Shown here one piece after another: positions 50,048 to 59,220 of a DNA stretch of 64,000 bases. The position numbers were made by a program, and so were the translations under genes. The stretch's first letter is position 1; every line of letters begins with the position of its first letter. Origin of the DNA: Polyangiaceae bacterium (GTDB lineage: Bacteria > Myxococcota_A > Polyangia > Polyangiales > Polyangiaceae); assembly GCA_020846005.1 (NCBI GenBank), contig JADLEQ010000043.1:1-64000 (forward strand), written 5' to 3'. The notes beneath the pieces were generated by a model, which was not told the DNA's origin, did no database searches, and saw only the letters and a list, made by a program, of their open reading frames with translations.

Positions 50048-50570
50048 GCCGCGCCACGGCCGCGTCCACCGCCGTACGGGTGTTGTGGCTCGCTGCCTGC
50101 GGGGGCTCGGCGACGAGCGGGGCCGGGGGCGGATCGGGCGCGTCGAGCGGGGGCTCGGGCGGCGGCTCGGGCTCGGACGGGGCCTCGGGCTCGGGCCGGG
50201 GGGGGGGCTGGGATGCCTCGGGCTGGGATGCGGCGGGATGGGGGGGCGGCCAGCCGACGGGGTATCCGGACGGAGGAGTGCCGGCGTGGAGCGATGGCCG
50301 TGCGGCCACGGGCCGTACCCTCCGGTGGGCTGCGACCCGGGGTATTGGTGCTTCTCGGGGTTCGCGCCTGGATGCGTGGACCTGTGGGGTACACGCACTC
50401 AACGTCCTCCGGCGCGCGACGACGCCTGCCCTCTGGTCTGCGGCTGCGATGGGAAGCAGTGCTGCAACGACTGTGCAGCCAACGCCGCGGGCACGGGAGT
50501 CTGGCGCCGAGGGAAGCGCCAGCGATCGCTCACGCCGAGCTCGCCCGGTGCGGTGGCGCGCGCCGCGTGA
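50044..50570 (+). pseudogene. frameshifted lipoprotein with Kazal-like Cys tail
   Basis: The first frame (GTG 50044) encodes a lipoprotein start (VLWLAACGGSATSG), a Gly/Ser linker and PTGYPDGGVPAWSDG. Near 50293-50301 the coding signal moves to the next frame, which continues PCGHGPYPPVGCDPGYWCFSGFAPGC and then ACPLVCGCDGKQCCNDCAANAAG, a Kazal/serpin-inhibitor-like module, to a TGA at 50568-50570. A single-base loss (or a sequencing error) in GATGGCCGTGCGG would explain it. If the read is correct, the gene is broken. Confidence 0.55.
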
Positions 50571-50583
50571 GGAGGGTCGCCGC

Positions 50584-50898
50584 TCAGCGTCGCCGGCGCG
50601 GCGCGACGAGGGCCTTCGCTGCGTGGCGCGCGAGCGACGGGAGCGCAGCGAGCGATCGAGTGAGCGAGAGCGCGAGGGCCAGCGGGGTCGTGCCGCGCGC
50701 CTCGATCGCGACCCGCTCGCCGCTCGCCACGTCCTCGAGCGCGCCGCGCGCTACGGTGCGGCTCCCATCGCTGCGGATCTCGACGATCATGCGCGCGACG
50801 ACCGGCGGATCCCCCGGTCGCTCCGCGAGCGTCGACGCGGGCCGGGGGCGCTCGACTTCCGTCGGTCCGGCGGGCGGGGTGCTCTCGGGCGAGCTCAC
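50584..50898 (-). CDS. small protein coupled to boxC
   Basis: 104 aa. GTG at 50898 overlaps the boxC stop (GTGA). After a Pro/Glu-rich N-terminus: VVARMIVEIRSDGSRTVARGALEDVASGERVAIEARG, a beta-strand pattern, then an Ala/Leu helix LALSLTRSLAALPSLARHAAKAL and a basic tail. No signal peptide, no known domain. The tight coupling suggests a role with benzoyl-CoA epoxide breakdown, perhaps assembly or membrane attachment. Confidence 0.6.
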   Translation of the reverse strand: MSSPESTPPAGPTEVERPRPASTLAERPGDPPVVARMIVEIRSDGSRTVARGALEDVASGERVAIEARGTTPLALALSLTRSLAALPSLARHAAKALVAPRRRR

Positions 50899-52568
50899 GT
50901 CCGCCGGTAGTCGAAGGCCGGGCGCTCGGGCTTGCCGTAGAGCGTGAGCGCGCCCTTCTCGCCCACCGCGTTGGGTCGCTGGAAGATCCAGTTCTGCCAC
51001 GCGGTGAGGCGGCCGAAGATCTTGGTCTCCATCGTCTCGGGTCCGGCGAAGCGCAGCGACGCCTCCATGCCCGTGAGCGCGTCCGGCGAGAACGCGGCGC
51101 GCTCCTCGATGGCGACGCGCACCTCGTCCTCCCAGTCGAGGTCGTCCGGCGTGAAGGTGACGAGCCCGGCTTCCCGGGCCGCGGCAGTGTCGAGCAGCTC
51201 CGTCCGATCGCGCAGGCGCTCGGCGAGCTCGGGGCGCGCGAGGAAGCGAGTCTGCAGCCGCGTGAGGCCGTTCGACATCGGGAGCGGGCCGAAGCTCATC
51301 GCCGAGAGCCCGAGCCGCGGGCCGGTGGCTGCGTCGAGCATGAACGAGCGATCTGCCGCCAGGACGAGCTCGAAGAGCGAGCCGGCGAAGCACGAGCCGG
51401 GCTCGATCACCGCGAACATCGTCCGCGCCGTGAGGTCGAGGCGCTTGAGCACGCGCTTCGTGTGGAGCACGATCTCGTTGGCGAACCAGTCCGTCTCGCG
51501 CGCCGCGAGGAGCGCGCGATCGCTAGCGCGGACGGCCTCCGGGTCGCCCGCCGTCTTCAGCACCAGGAGGCCTACCTCCTGGTGGTTGAAGCGCAGATCG
51601 AGGAGCGCGTCGTCGAGCTCTCGGAAGGCGCGGAGCGCCCACACGGACGATCCCGCGTCGCGCAGCGCCGCAGGAGTGGGCGGGGGCGGACCCTCGGGCG
51701 CGTGGAGCACGATCTCGGCCACGCGTCGCGCGCGGTCGATCGAGAGCCGGACGTGACGATAGACGATCTCGTCCCCCTCACGCCGCGGGTCGAGCGGCTC
51801 GAGCACCACGCCGGGGCCGGGCTTCTCCGCCGAGCGGGAGGCGAGCTCCGCCGCCGCAGCGCGCACGCGCTCGTCGAAGCGGCTCTTCGGCACGCTCTCG
51901 TCGACGAGGCCCCACTCGACCGCGCGTGCGCCCCGCACGCCCTCCGCCACCGTGCTGAACACGTCGGCGAGATCGCGGCGGACCTTGCGCTTGTCGACCA
52001 GGCGGGTGAGGCCGCCCGTGCCGGGGAGCACGCCGAGGAGTGGCACCTCCGGCAGGCTCACGGTGCTCGATCCGTCCTCGACCAGCAGGATCCGCTCGCA
52101 CGCGATCGCGAGCTCGTAGCCGCCGCCCGAAGCCGTCCCGTTCAACGCGGCGAGGCTCGGGACGTGCGACTCGGCCGCGAGCTCCTCCAGGTAGAGGCGG
52201 GTCTCGTTGGTGAACTTGCAGAAGTTCACCTTGAAGGCGTGAGACGACTTGCCCAGCATGTAGATGTTGGCGCCCGAGCAGAAGATCCGCTCACGCAGGC
52301 TCGTCACCACGAGCACGCGCACCTCGGGGTGCTCGAAGCGGACGCGCTGCAGCGCGTCCGCCAGCTCGATGTCCACGCCGAGATCGTAGCTGTTCAGCTT
52401 GAGCGAGTACCCGGGGCGGAGGCCGCCGTCGTCCGGGATGTTCATCACCAGACGCGCGAGGCGCCCGCCGCCGGGGAGCGCCTCGAACGAGAGCTGCCAG
52501 TGGCGATAGCGCGAAGGGTGGGTCTCGAAGCGGATCGGATCGAAGTCGACGGGGGAGTCGGTCGCCAC
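50895..52568 (-). CDS. boxC: benzoyl-CoA-dihydrodiol lyase
   Basis: 557 aa, the normal BoxC length. In the aerobic box pathway BoxC opens 2,3-epoxybenzoyl-CoA, yielding 3,4-dehydroadipyl-CoA semialdehyde and formate. Two enoyl-CoA-hydratase (crotonase) domains: the first has IFCSGANIYMLG and NGTASGGGYELAIACERI; the second holds FAVIEPGSCFAGSLFELVLAADR. The C-terminal block TAWQNWIFQRPNAVGEKGALTLYG is diagnostic. boxA and boxB (the epoxidase) are not in this window, so the pathway is split or elsewhere. It lies 99 bp downstream of the five-repeat Cys-rich lipoprotein gene on the same strand. Confidence 0.92.
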   Translation of the reverse strand: MATDSPVDFDPIRFETHPSRYRHWQLSFEALPGGGRLARLVMNIPDDGGLRPGYSLKLNSYDLGVDIELADALQRVRFEHPEVRVLVVTSLRERIFCSGANIYMLGKSSHAFKVNFCKFTNETRLYLEELAAESHVPSLAALNGTASGGGYELAIACERILLVEDGSSTVSLPEVPLLGVLPGTGGLTRLVDKRKVRRDLADVFSTVAEGVRGARAVEWGLVDESVPKSRFDERVRAAAAELASRSAEKPGPGVVLEPLDPRREGDEIVYRHVRLSIDRARRVAEIVLHAPEGPPPPTPAALRDAGSSVWALRAFRELDDALLDLRFNHQEVGLLVLKTAGDPEAVRASDRALLAARETDWFANEIVLHTKRVLKRLDLTARTMFAVIEPGSCFAGSLFELVLAADRSFMLDAATGPRLGLSAMSFGPLPMSNGLTRLQTRFLARPELAERLRDRTELLDTAAAREAGLVTFTPDDLDWEDEVRVAIEERAAFSPDALTGMEASLRFAGPETMETKIFGRLTAWQNWIFQRPNAVGEKGALTLYGKPERPAFDYRRT

Positions 52569-52667
52569 GGGGGCCTCTCGGGTTGGGGCGCGCGGAGCGC
52601 CGGGCCCAGGAACCTAGGGCCGGGTCGCCGGAACGTCGAGCCACCTGCGTCGGCGCGGGGGGCGAGG

Positions 52668-53603
52668 TCAGCAGCCGGCGTACGCGGCCTCGCACTCCTC
52701 CTGGCTCACGAAGAGCGCGCCGCAGTCGGCGCCGGCGCACGAGCAGCCGCCGATCCCGACGCAGGCGCGCCCGTCCCACTTGGTCCCGAGGAACATCGCG
52801 CAGAAGCCCTCGCCGAAGGCGTCCTGCGCGGAGCACCCAGCCGCGCAGATGCCGTCGTCGCAGCCCCCGCCGGGGGGCACGCAGACGCCGCAGCTCGGGT
52901 TGCAGCACGTCTCGCCGGCGGGGCAGGTCACCGAGCCGCACTCCTGGCCCCCGCAGCTCCCGGGTGGGGCGCACGGGGCGCCGGCCGGGGCGCAGCTCCC
53001 GCAAGCCGGATCGCAGCAGGTATCGCCCGGCGCGCAGCGCACCGCGCCGCACGGCACGCCGCATGGCGCGGCGGGGCACTTCTGTCCCTTGGGCGCGCAC
53101 GCGCCGCACGACTCGTCGCAACACTGCTCGCTGCCGCTGCAGCTCGCCGTCCCACAAGTGACCGGCGCGCACTCCTCCTCGGTGCAGCCGACGCCCGGCG
53201 GCGTGCACGTCCCGCAGCTCGGGTTGCAGCAGGACTCGCCTGGAGCGCACACCACCGCGCCGCAGCGCGCCGGGCCGCCGGCGTCGACGCACGCGAGCGT
53301 CGAGCAGCCGTCTCCGGGGCGGACGCACGTCCCGCAGCTCGCGTTGCAGCACTCGAAGCCCGGCGCGCAGCTCACCGAGCCGCAGGACTCGCCCCCAACG
53401 CCGCCCTGCCCGCCGCCGCCCTGCCCGCCGCCGCCCTGCCCGCCGCCGCCCTGCCCGCCGCCGCCCTGCCCGGCGCCGCCCGCGCCCGCGCTCCCACCGC
53501 CGTCGGCGGCGCCCGCGCCCGAATCGAACTGCCCGCCGCAGCCCGCGAGCGCGAGCCCGACCGCGCCCCAGCCGATGAGCCTCACGGTGTTGCGTCTCGC
53601 CAT
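52668..53603 (-). CDS. lipoprotein with five CC-type cysteine repeats
   Basis: 311 aa. Signal peptide and lipobox Leu-Ala-Gly-Cys, then a Gly/Gln linker (GGGGQ repeats). Five repeats of about 30 aa follow, each CGxVxCxxGxxCCNxxCGxCxPPGxxC, with the CC and CG spacing constant (about residues 72-245). A distinct Cys-rich end module (CAMFLGTKWDGRACVGIGGCSC) ends in Gly-Cys. All cysteines would be paired outside the cytoplasm. It resembles myxobacterial surface repeats; ligand unknown. Divergent to the next large lipoprotein gene across 97 bp. Confidence 0.7.
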   Translation of the reverse strand: MARRNTVRLIGWGAVGLALAGCGGQFDSGAGAADGGGSAGAGGAGQGGGGQGGGGQGGGGQGGGGQGGVGGESCGSVSCAPGFECCNASCGTCVRPGDGCSTLACVDAGGPARCGAVVCAPGESCCNPSCGTCTPPGVGCTEEECAPVTCGTASCSGSEQCCDESCGACAPKGQKCPAAPCGVPCGAVRCAPGDTCCDPACGSCAPAGAPCAPPGSCGGQECGSVTCPAGETCCNPSCGVCVPPGGGCDDGICAAGCSAQDAFGEGFCAMFLGTKWDGRACVGIGGCSCAGADCGALFVSQEECEAAYAGC

Positions 53604-53700
53604 CGTCGTCCGTTCTGCCGGGCCCGGCCGGCGCGCCCCAGTATGACCGTGATCGCGGGCCGGGGCGAACGGCCGTGCCGAGTTGGGGTAGACTCCGCCC

Positions 53701-55476
53701 GTGTTCGGGAGTCGGCTGCCCTGGAGCGGGTCCGCGGTGATGGCGCTCGCGTTCGCGCTCGCCCTGGGGGGGTGTTCGTCCGCCGACGCGGAGGGCAAGT
53801 GCGCGGCCTCCTGTTCCGCGGACGGCCTCACCCTCACGCGCTGCGAGGGGGGCCACGAGGTCACCGTCGAGTGCCTGCGCGATTTCGGCCAGCTCTGCGA
53901 GGTCGATCGTTGCGTGGATCCCTGGCGCTACGGCGCACCGCAGTGGGGGACATGCCCCTCCGATCCGCTCGCGACCGACGAGACGCTCGCAGAGAAGGCG
54001 AGCTATTACGACGACGCCGCGGTGCGGCTCCACCTCCACCCCGACCTCGGCTGGGTGATGGGTGTACGCCTGAGAGGCGCCGAGCGCCCGTGTGCAGCGG
54101 GGGAGTCGCCGCCGTGCGTCGACCCCGTCGAGCCCGCGGTCGATGAGCGCCTCGCCACGGTAGCGGACGTCGAGACGTGGCAGAGCGGCGAGAACGACGG
54201 CCTGTGGAGCGCGCTCTACCTCGCCTCACAGGCGTTCCGCTACGGGGCCACCCGATCGAGCGTGGCGCTGGGGACGTTGCGTCGCCTGCTGGAGGCGGAA
54301 CGCGACCGAATGCGCATCACCGGAGTGCCCGGCCTCTTCACCCGCCAGTACGTCCGGCCCGGCGTGACCGGCCTCTCCTGCCCGACGGACGACGCGGCCT
54401 ACACGACCGACGCCGAGAAGGACGACAACCGCTGGGTGCAGATCCGGGACGACGGCTGCGCCTGGACGGTGAGCCGCGAGACGGGCACCTGGGCTCGCTC
54501 GGACCACTGCGGGCTCGAGGCCTACGCCGGGTGGTGTTGGCTCGACAACGTCAGCAAGGACGAATACTCGGGCCACGTGTTCGGCCTCGCCGCGGTCGTC
54601 CGGCTGGTGGACGACGCAGAGGTCCACGGGCTCGCCGCCGAGCTGCTCGGCGACTTCGGCGCGCATCTGGTCGAGAACTCGCTCACGCTCGTCGACTGGG
54701 ACGGCCGTGTGACGGAGCACGGCAAGTTCTCGCCGCTGGCGTTCGACGACTACCCCGGGTTCAACGCCGCGATGGCGCTCGGCTTCCTGAAGACCGCGGT
54801 GGAGGCCACCGGGCGCGCCGATCTGCGCGCCTACTACGACGACTGCCTCCTCGCGCGCCAGGGAGCGCCGACGTGCACGCTGGGCTCCCTCACGCCGAGC
54901 GGGTCGTTCGTCGAGTACCTCGGCACACCAGGGCTGTATGTCGGCCCCGAGGGCTGCGAGGCCAACTACAACAACATCTCGATGCACCTGCTCTCGCTGC
55001 ACGATCTGCTGTGGTTCGAGCGCGATCCGGTGGCGCGGGGCGCCGCCCAACGCTCCCTCGACGTGGACGTGATGCGGGCCCCGGGCGAGCCCCGCGCGAT
55101 CCTGGGTCAGCACAACGCGCTGTTCGACTTCATCTGGGCTGCGCAGAAGGCGCTCGGCCCGGGGACGGACGGCCCCGCCTTCGAGGCGGTCGAGGACGGG
55201 GTGTGCATGCTGCGGCAGTTCCGCGCGAGCCAGGCGCAGGTCGACCTCACCCCTCCCCCGCGCTACCAGCCCTACTGCAAGAGCCGCTTCGACGAGGACG
55301 TGGCCGAGCACCCCCGCCAGATCGGCGAGCGGTGCACCGCGAACTTCGTCTGGTGGGGGGATCCCTATCAGTTGGGGTCGTGCACGCGGGACGCGCGCCG
55401 CATCCACCCGCCGACGGGCTACCTGCTCGCCTACTGGATGGCGCGGTACTTCGGCTTCGTCGACGAAGCGCAGTGA
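53701..55476 (+). CDS. large helical lipoprotein, unknown function
   Basis: 591 aa. GTG at 53701; signal with lipobox Ala-Leu-Gly-Gly-Cys, then a small Cys cluster (CAASCSADGLTLTRCEGG). From about 90 on, a globular domain with recurring helix-turn patterns (GENDGLWSALYLASQAFRYGA, FGLAAVVRLVDDAEV, GFNAAMALGFLKTAVEATG, LLSLHDLLWFERDP), suggesting an (alpha/alpha)-barrel like those of glycosidases. Conserved-looking Asp/His-rich loops (HGKFSPLAFDDYPG, NYNNISMH) could be catalytic. I cannot assign a family. The C-terminus YWMARYFGFVDEAQ is followed by a GC hairpin. Confidence 0.55.
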   Translation: MFGSRLPWSGSAVMALAFALALGGCSSADAEGKCAASCSADGLTLTRCEGGHEVTVECLRDFGQLCEVDRCVDPWRYGAPQWGTCPSDPLATDETLAEKASYYDDAAVRLHLHPDLGWVMGVRLRGAERPCAAGESPPCVDPVEPAVDERLATVADVETWQSGENDGLWSALYLASQAFRYGATRSSVALGTLRRLLEAERDRMRITGVPGLFTRQYVRPGVTGLSCPTDDAAYTTDAEKDDNRWVQIRDDGCAWTVSRETGTWARSDHCGLEAYAGWCWLDNVSKDEYSGHVFGLAAVVRLVDDAEVHGLAAELLGDFGAHLVENSLTLVDWDGRVTEHGKFSPLAFDDYPGFNAAMALGFLKTAVEATGRADLRAYYDDCLLARQGAPTCTLGSLTPSGSFVEYLGTPGLYVGPEGCEANYNNISMHLLSLHDLLWFERDPVARGAAQRSLDVDVMRAPGEPRAILGQHNALFDFIWAAQKALGPGTDGPAFEAVEDGVCMLRQFRASQAQVDLTPPPRYQPYCKSRFDEDVAEHPRQIGERCTANFVWWGDPYQLGSCTRDARRIHPPTGYLLAYWMARYFGFVDEAQ

Positions 55477-55480
55477 GTCG

Positions 55481-55500
55481 GCGCGCCGCCGCGGGCGCGC
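55481..55500. terminator. GC stem-loop between convergent genes
   Basis: Perfect 7-bp stem GCGCGCC/GGCGCGC with a 6-nt loop in the 37-bp gap between the large lipoprotein and the opposing M19 dipeptidase stop. No T-tract. It is the same stem sequence as the hairpin at 8786-8810. Confidence 0.45.
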
Positions 55501-55513
55501 GGGGCGCCCGGGC

Positions 55514-56545
55514 TCACGGGGCGGGGGGGCACAGCACGCGCAGCGCGTTGCCCGCGAACACCTTGCGCACGAGCTCCTCGCTCATCCCGGCGGCGAGCAA
55601 CGCGCGCGCGAGGCGCGGGTAGCCCGTCGCGTCGCGCAACCCCGCAGGCGGCCGGATCCCGCCCTCGAAGTCCGACCCGATGGCGACGTGGTCCTCGCCG
55701 GCGACGCGCACGAGGTGCCGGATGTGCCCGACGACGTCGGCTAGCCTGGCGGGGCGCCCGCGGGCGACGAAGGGGCCGTGGAAATTGACGCCCACGACGC
55801 CGCCGGTGGCCGCGATGCCGCGCGCGTCCTCGTCGCGGAGGTTGCGCGGGTGCGCAGCGCGGGCGCGAGCGTTGGAGTGCGTGGCGAGGATGGGGCGGCC
55901 GAGCCGCTGCGCGAGGGCGATGGCGTCCGCGGTCGCCCGATCGGACATGTGGGACACGTCGACGATCGCGCCCGCAGCGTACGCGCGCTCGATGACCTCG
56001 CGGCCGCGCTCGGTCAGCCCGCGCTCCGAGGGCTCCGGCTCCCCCGAGGAGCTGGCCAGCGCGTTGTCGCGCGCGTGCACGAGCCCGACGACCCGCACGC
56101 CGCGCTCCACCCACGCCGCGGTCGACTCTGGGGCCCGCGCGAGGTGCGGGGCGCCCTCGAACGAGAAGAAGGTCGCCACCTCGCCCGGAGCCACGCCGCA
56201 CGCGCGCGGGACGTACGGCCGCGTCTTCGGCAGGAGGTCGACCATGCGGCCGAGCGACGCCTCGTAGTGCTCCGCCTGTGGGCCGCCGGGGGCCACCGTC
56301 GCCGGGACGAACAGCGGGAGCACCACTCCCACCACGCCCGCCCGCAGCAGATCCGCGGCGCGGAACTGGCCCGTCCCCTCGGCCAGCCCGCGCTCGCGGT
56401 GCACGACCTGGTACGGCAGATCCACGTGGAGATCGACGACCGGGAACCTCGGCTCGGTCGCGGCCGTCGGGAGCGCCACCGCGAGGGTCCCGGCGATCGC
56501 GGCGGCCGCGGGCCACACGCGGGAGGGGCGGCGCTTCGCCGTCAT
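55514..56545 (-). CDS. membrane dipeptidase (family M19)
   Basis: 343 aa. Signal-like N-terminus (AAAAIAGTLAVALPTAATEP), then the renal-dipeptidase fold: VVDLHVDLPYQV (His-x-Asp metal ligands), SFEGAPHL, IVDVSHMSDRATADAI, ATHSNARA and AIGSDFEGGIRPP with the last metal Asp. These zinc enzymes cut dipeptides, often with D-amino acids or dehydropeptides. The ATG overlaps the M18 stop by four bases, so the two peptidases are coupled. Confidence 0.85.
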   Translation of the reverse strand: MTAKRRPSRVWPAAAAIAGTLAVALPTAATEPRFPVVDLHVDLPYQVVHRERGLAEGTGQFRAADLLRAGVVGVVLPLFVPATVAPGGPQAEHYEASLGRMVDLLPKTRPYVPRACGVAPGEVATFFSFEGAPHLARAPESTAAWVERGVRVVGLVHARDNALASSSGEPEPSERGLTERGREVIERAYAAGAIVDVSHMSDRATADAIALAQRLGRPILATHSNARARAAHPRNLRDEDARGIAATGGVVGVNFHGPFVARGRPARLADVVGHIRHLVRVAGEDHVAIGSDFEGGIRPPAGLRDATGYPRLARALLAAGMSEELVRKVFAGNALRVLCPPAP

Positions 56546-57876
56546 GCCTCCGCCGCCGGGACGTGATCGCCGCGCAGCATCGCGGCGAGCGCCTGCACGA
56601 GGTGCGGGGCGTCGGCCGCCGCCGCCACCTCCCGGCACGAGTGCATGCTCAGCATCGGGTTGCCCACGTCGACCGCGCGGACGCCGAGGAGCGCGGCGCT
56701 CATCGGGCCGATCGTGCTGCCGCAGGGCACGTCCGAGCGCGTGACGAATCGCTGCGTCGGGATCCCGCCGGCCGCGCACGCCGCGAGGAAGGCGGCCTCG
56801 CTCGGCGCGTCGCTCGCGTACGACATGTTCGTGTTCACCTTGAGCACCGGGCCGCCCCCGAGCCGAGGCGCGTGCTGCCGATCGTGCTTGTCGGCGTAGT
56901 TCGGGTGCAGCGCGTGCGCCATGTCGACGCTCACCAGGATCGATCGCGCGGCGGCCCGCGCGAAGGCGTCGTGGGAAGGCGTGACCGCCATCGTCGCTCG
57001 CTCGAGGACGCTCGCGAGCAGGCGCGATTTGGCCCCGGCGAGGCTCTGGCTCCCGCACTCCTCGTGATCGAAGAGCGCGACGACCCGGGTCGCCGCCGCG
57101 GGCGGCCCGGCGGTGAGCAGCGCCGAGAGCGCGGCGTGGCTCCCGGCGAGGTCGTCGAGGCGGGCAGACGCCAGGAGCGCCTCGCCCGCCCCGAGGCGCG
57201 CGGGCGGCGCGGCGTCGAGGAGCATGAGGTCGAACGCCGCGACATCCTTCGCCGTGAGCGTCTCGCCGCCGGTCGCCAGCGCCGCGGCGACGAAGGCCTC
57301 GAGCCCGAGCCCCTCGGCGGTGCCGTCGACGAGCGAGAACGTCGGCGGCAGGTGCGTCTGCGGGTTGAGCACCAGCCCGGACGTGTTCACCGCGCGGTCG
57401 AGGTGGATCGCGAGGCTCGACACGCGGGCGACGGGCCGCTCGACGTGGATCAACCGGGTCGTGCCGTCGGCGAGGGTGACGCGCCCGGCCAGCGAGAGAT
57501 CGCGGTCGAGCCAGGTGTGCAGGAGCACGCCTCCGTAGGGCTCCACGGCGAGCTGGCGGTGCCCGTGCGCCACGAGATCCGGCACCGGCTTGAGGCGTAG
57601 ATTCGGGGAGTCGGTATGCGCCCCCAGGATCACGAACCCGCCGTCGGCCGGCGGGCGTGTCCCGAGCTCGAGCGCCACGATCGTCCCGCCTCCGCGGACG
57701 ACGTACGCCCGTGCCCCCGCCTCGAGCGCGAAGGGCTCGCGCTCGTCGAGCGCACGATACCCCGCCGCCTCCAGCCGCCGCGCCGCCTCGCGCACCGCAT
57801 GGTACGGCGTCGGCGAGCGGGCGAGGAACTCGAGGAGGTCCGAGGCGGTGGCGGCGGGCGGAGGGGCGAGGCTCAC
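56542..57876 (-). CDS. apeB: M18 family aminopeptidase
   Basis: 444 aa, typical for aspartyl/methionyl aminopeptidase-like M18 enzymes. Co-catalytic metal motifs: VILGAHTDSPNLRLKP, ALFDHEECGSQS and SVDMAHALHPNY, with HTDSP carrying the first His/Asp pair. Processing of N-terminal residues from peptides, in the cytoplasm. Coupled downstream to the M19 dipeptidase. Symbol given by family resemblance. Confidence 0.87.
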   Translation of the reverse strand: MSLAPPPAATASDLLEFLARSPTPYHAVREAARRLEAAGYRALDEREPFALEAGARAYVVRGGGTIVALELGTRPPADGGFVILGAHTDSPNLRLKPVPDLVAHGHRQLAVEPYGGVLLHTWLDRDLSLAGRVTLADGTTRLIHVERPVARVSSLAIHLDRAVNTSGLVLNPQTHLPPTFSLVDGTAEGLGLEAFVAAALATGGETLTAKDVAAFDLMLLDAAPPARLGAGEALLASARLDDLAGSHAALSALLTAGPPAAATRVVALFDHEECGSQSLAGAKSRLLASVLERATMAVTPSHDAFARAAARSILVSVDMAHALHPNYADKHDRQHAPRLGGGPVLKVNTNMSYASDAPSEAAFLAACAAGGIPTQRFVTRSDVPCGSTIGPMSAALLGVRAVDVGNPMLSMHSCREVAAAADAPHLVQALAAMLRGDHVPAAEA

Positions 57877-57922
57877 CCCGCCACTCTAGCAGGCGGCTCC
57901 TGGCGCCGCCCCGGCCCGGCCG

Positions 57923-59167
57923 TCACTCGAAGTCCGCGAACGTCTCGCAGACCCAGAGCGTGCCCTCGTCGCCGACCGCGATCCCGACGCCGAGCGCCTC
58001 GAAGCGCGGGACGAGCAGGTTGTCGCGGTGGGACGGGCTCGACCACAGCGCGCGGTGCGCCCTCACGATCGAGCGAGCGTGCGCGACGTTCTCCCCGGTC
58101 GCGAGCAGGGCGAGCCCCGTCGCGGCGACGCGGCGCGCGGGATCGCCGTCGCCCACGTCGTGGCCTACACGCCGGGCGCCGCGCATGGCGTCCGCGTGCG
58201 CCTGGGCGACGCGATCGAGCGCGGAGTCGCGGCGCAGCGGGGCCAGACGCTCCGCGGCGCGCGCTCCGTTGATCATCGCCGTGAGCGCAGACGTCGCGTC
58301 TCGTGCTGAGCGTGCGTCGTCCTCTCCGGGGACTGCGGACTCCTGCCATCCGAGCGGCGGCGTGACCCCCGCGTGCAGCCAGGCCTCGAGGACGGGCCGC
58401 GGTCCCGTCGGGCCGCTCGCCAGCATCTGTACGAGCCAGCTCCCCGCGCGGTCCGGCGAGAACGTCGCGCGCGCGGTGCCGTCGCGCTCGAAGCGAGTCT
58501 CGACCGACCGCGGGCGGCCCGCGGGGCCGAGGACCACGAGCTTGGGCCGGGAGTAGCCGGGCGGGAGGCGCGCCGTCACCGCGAGCTTCGCCCCCGGCGC
58601 CGCGCTGGTCGGTAGCGGCTCGAGCGACGCGAGCGAGTCGACCCCGATCGCCACGACGATGTCGTGCCCGTCGTCGCTGGCCACGCGCGCGACGCCGCAG
58701 CGCCGCTCGCCGCCGTCGTCGAACGAGGCCCGCCAGCGCTCCAGCCGGGCGCGGAGATCGGCGGCCTCGACCTCGCCGCCCGAGAGCGTCCACAAGCGTG
58801 GCCAGACGTATGGCGCCCCGAGGGCGCGGAGCGCGTACGTCACCGCCGCGATCTCCGGTGTCTCGCGGCCCGCGGCGAGCTCCGCGGCGACCCACGCCGC
58901 CGCCGTCGCGAGCGAAGCGTCTGCGGCGCCGCAGACCTCCGACAGCGCGCGCGTCGCTGGATCCGCCGGGGCCTCGCGCGGTGCGCGGGTGGCGGGCGCC
59001 CACCCGCTCGCGACCGGGGCCGCGCTGGCGCTCGGCGCCACCGGGGGATCGGCCCAGTCCGCGGCGGGGGCGATCGACGACTGGCCGCCCCGCGTGGCGC
59101 CGCAACCGATCGCGACGGCGATCGCGACGGCTGGAGCGGCGCGACCGAGGCGATCACGGGAGAGCAC
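57923..59167 (-). CDS. CAP-domain (SCP/PR1-like) lipoprotein
   Basis: 414 aa. GTG at 59167; signal with lipobox Ala-Ile-Gly-Cys. An Ala/Pro spacer leads to a middle region of about 200 aa with no recognised domain. The C-terminal CAP domain (about 290-410) shows TAMINGARAAERLAPLRRDSALDRVAQAHADAM, GHDV and ENVAHARSIVRAHRALWSSPSHRDNLL, ending VCETFADFE. Secreted CAP proteins bind lipids or act in cell-cell interactions; bacterial roles are poorly known. It is 46 bp upstream of the M18 gene, within a run of six minus-strand genes. Confidence 0.75.
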   Translation of the reverse strand: MLSRDRLGRAAPAVAIAVAIGCGATRGGQSSIAPAADWADPPVAPSASAAPVASGWAPATRAPREAPADPATRALSEVCGAADASLATAAAWVAAELAAGRETPEIAAVTYALRALGAPYVWPRLWTLSGGEVEAADLRARLERWRASFDDGGERRCGVARVASDDGHDIVVAIGVDSLASLEPLPTSAAPGAKLAVTARLPPGYSRPKLVVLGPAGRPRSVETRFERDGTARATFSPDRAGSWLVQMLASGPTGPRPVLEAWLHAGVTPPLGWQESAVPGEDDARSARDATSALTAMINGARAAERLAPLRRDSALDRVAQAHADAMRGARRVGHDVGDGDPARRVAATGLALLATGENVAHARSIVRAHRALWSSPSHRDNLLVPRFEALGVGIAVGDEGTLWVCETFADFE

Positions 59168-59220
59168 CCGCGCATCGTAACGGAAGCTCGCGCTCACGCA
59201 CGCCCTCGCGGCGGGTCCCC

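Noticed and set aside
48814-50910. Single long plus-strand gene across 48.8-50.9 kb
   Set aside because: The frame overlaps the 3' end of the phosphotransferase-like gene and most of it is Arg/Gly low complexity; only its 50044-50300 part carries a lipoprotein start.
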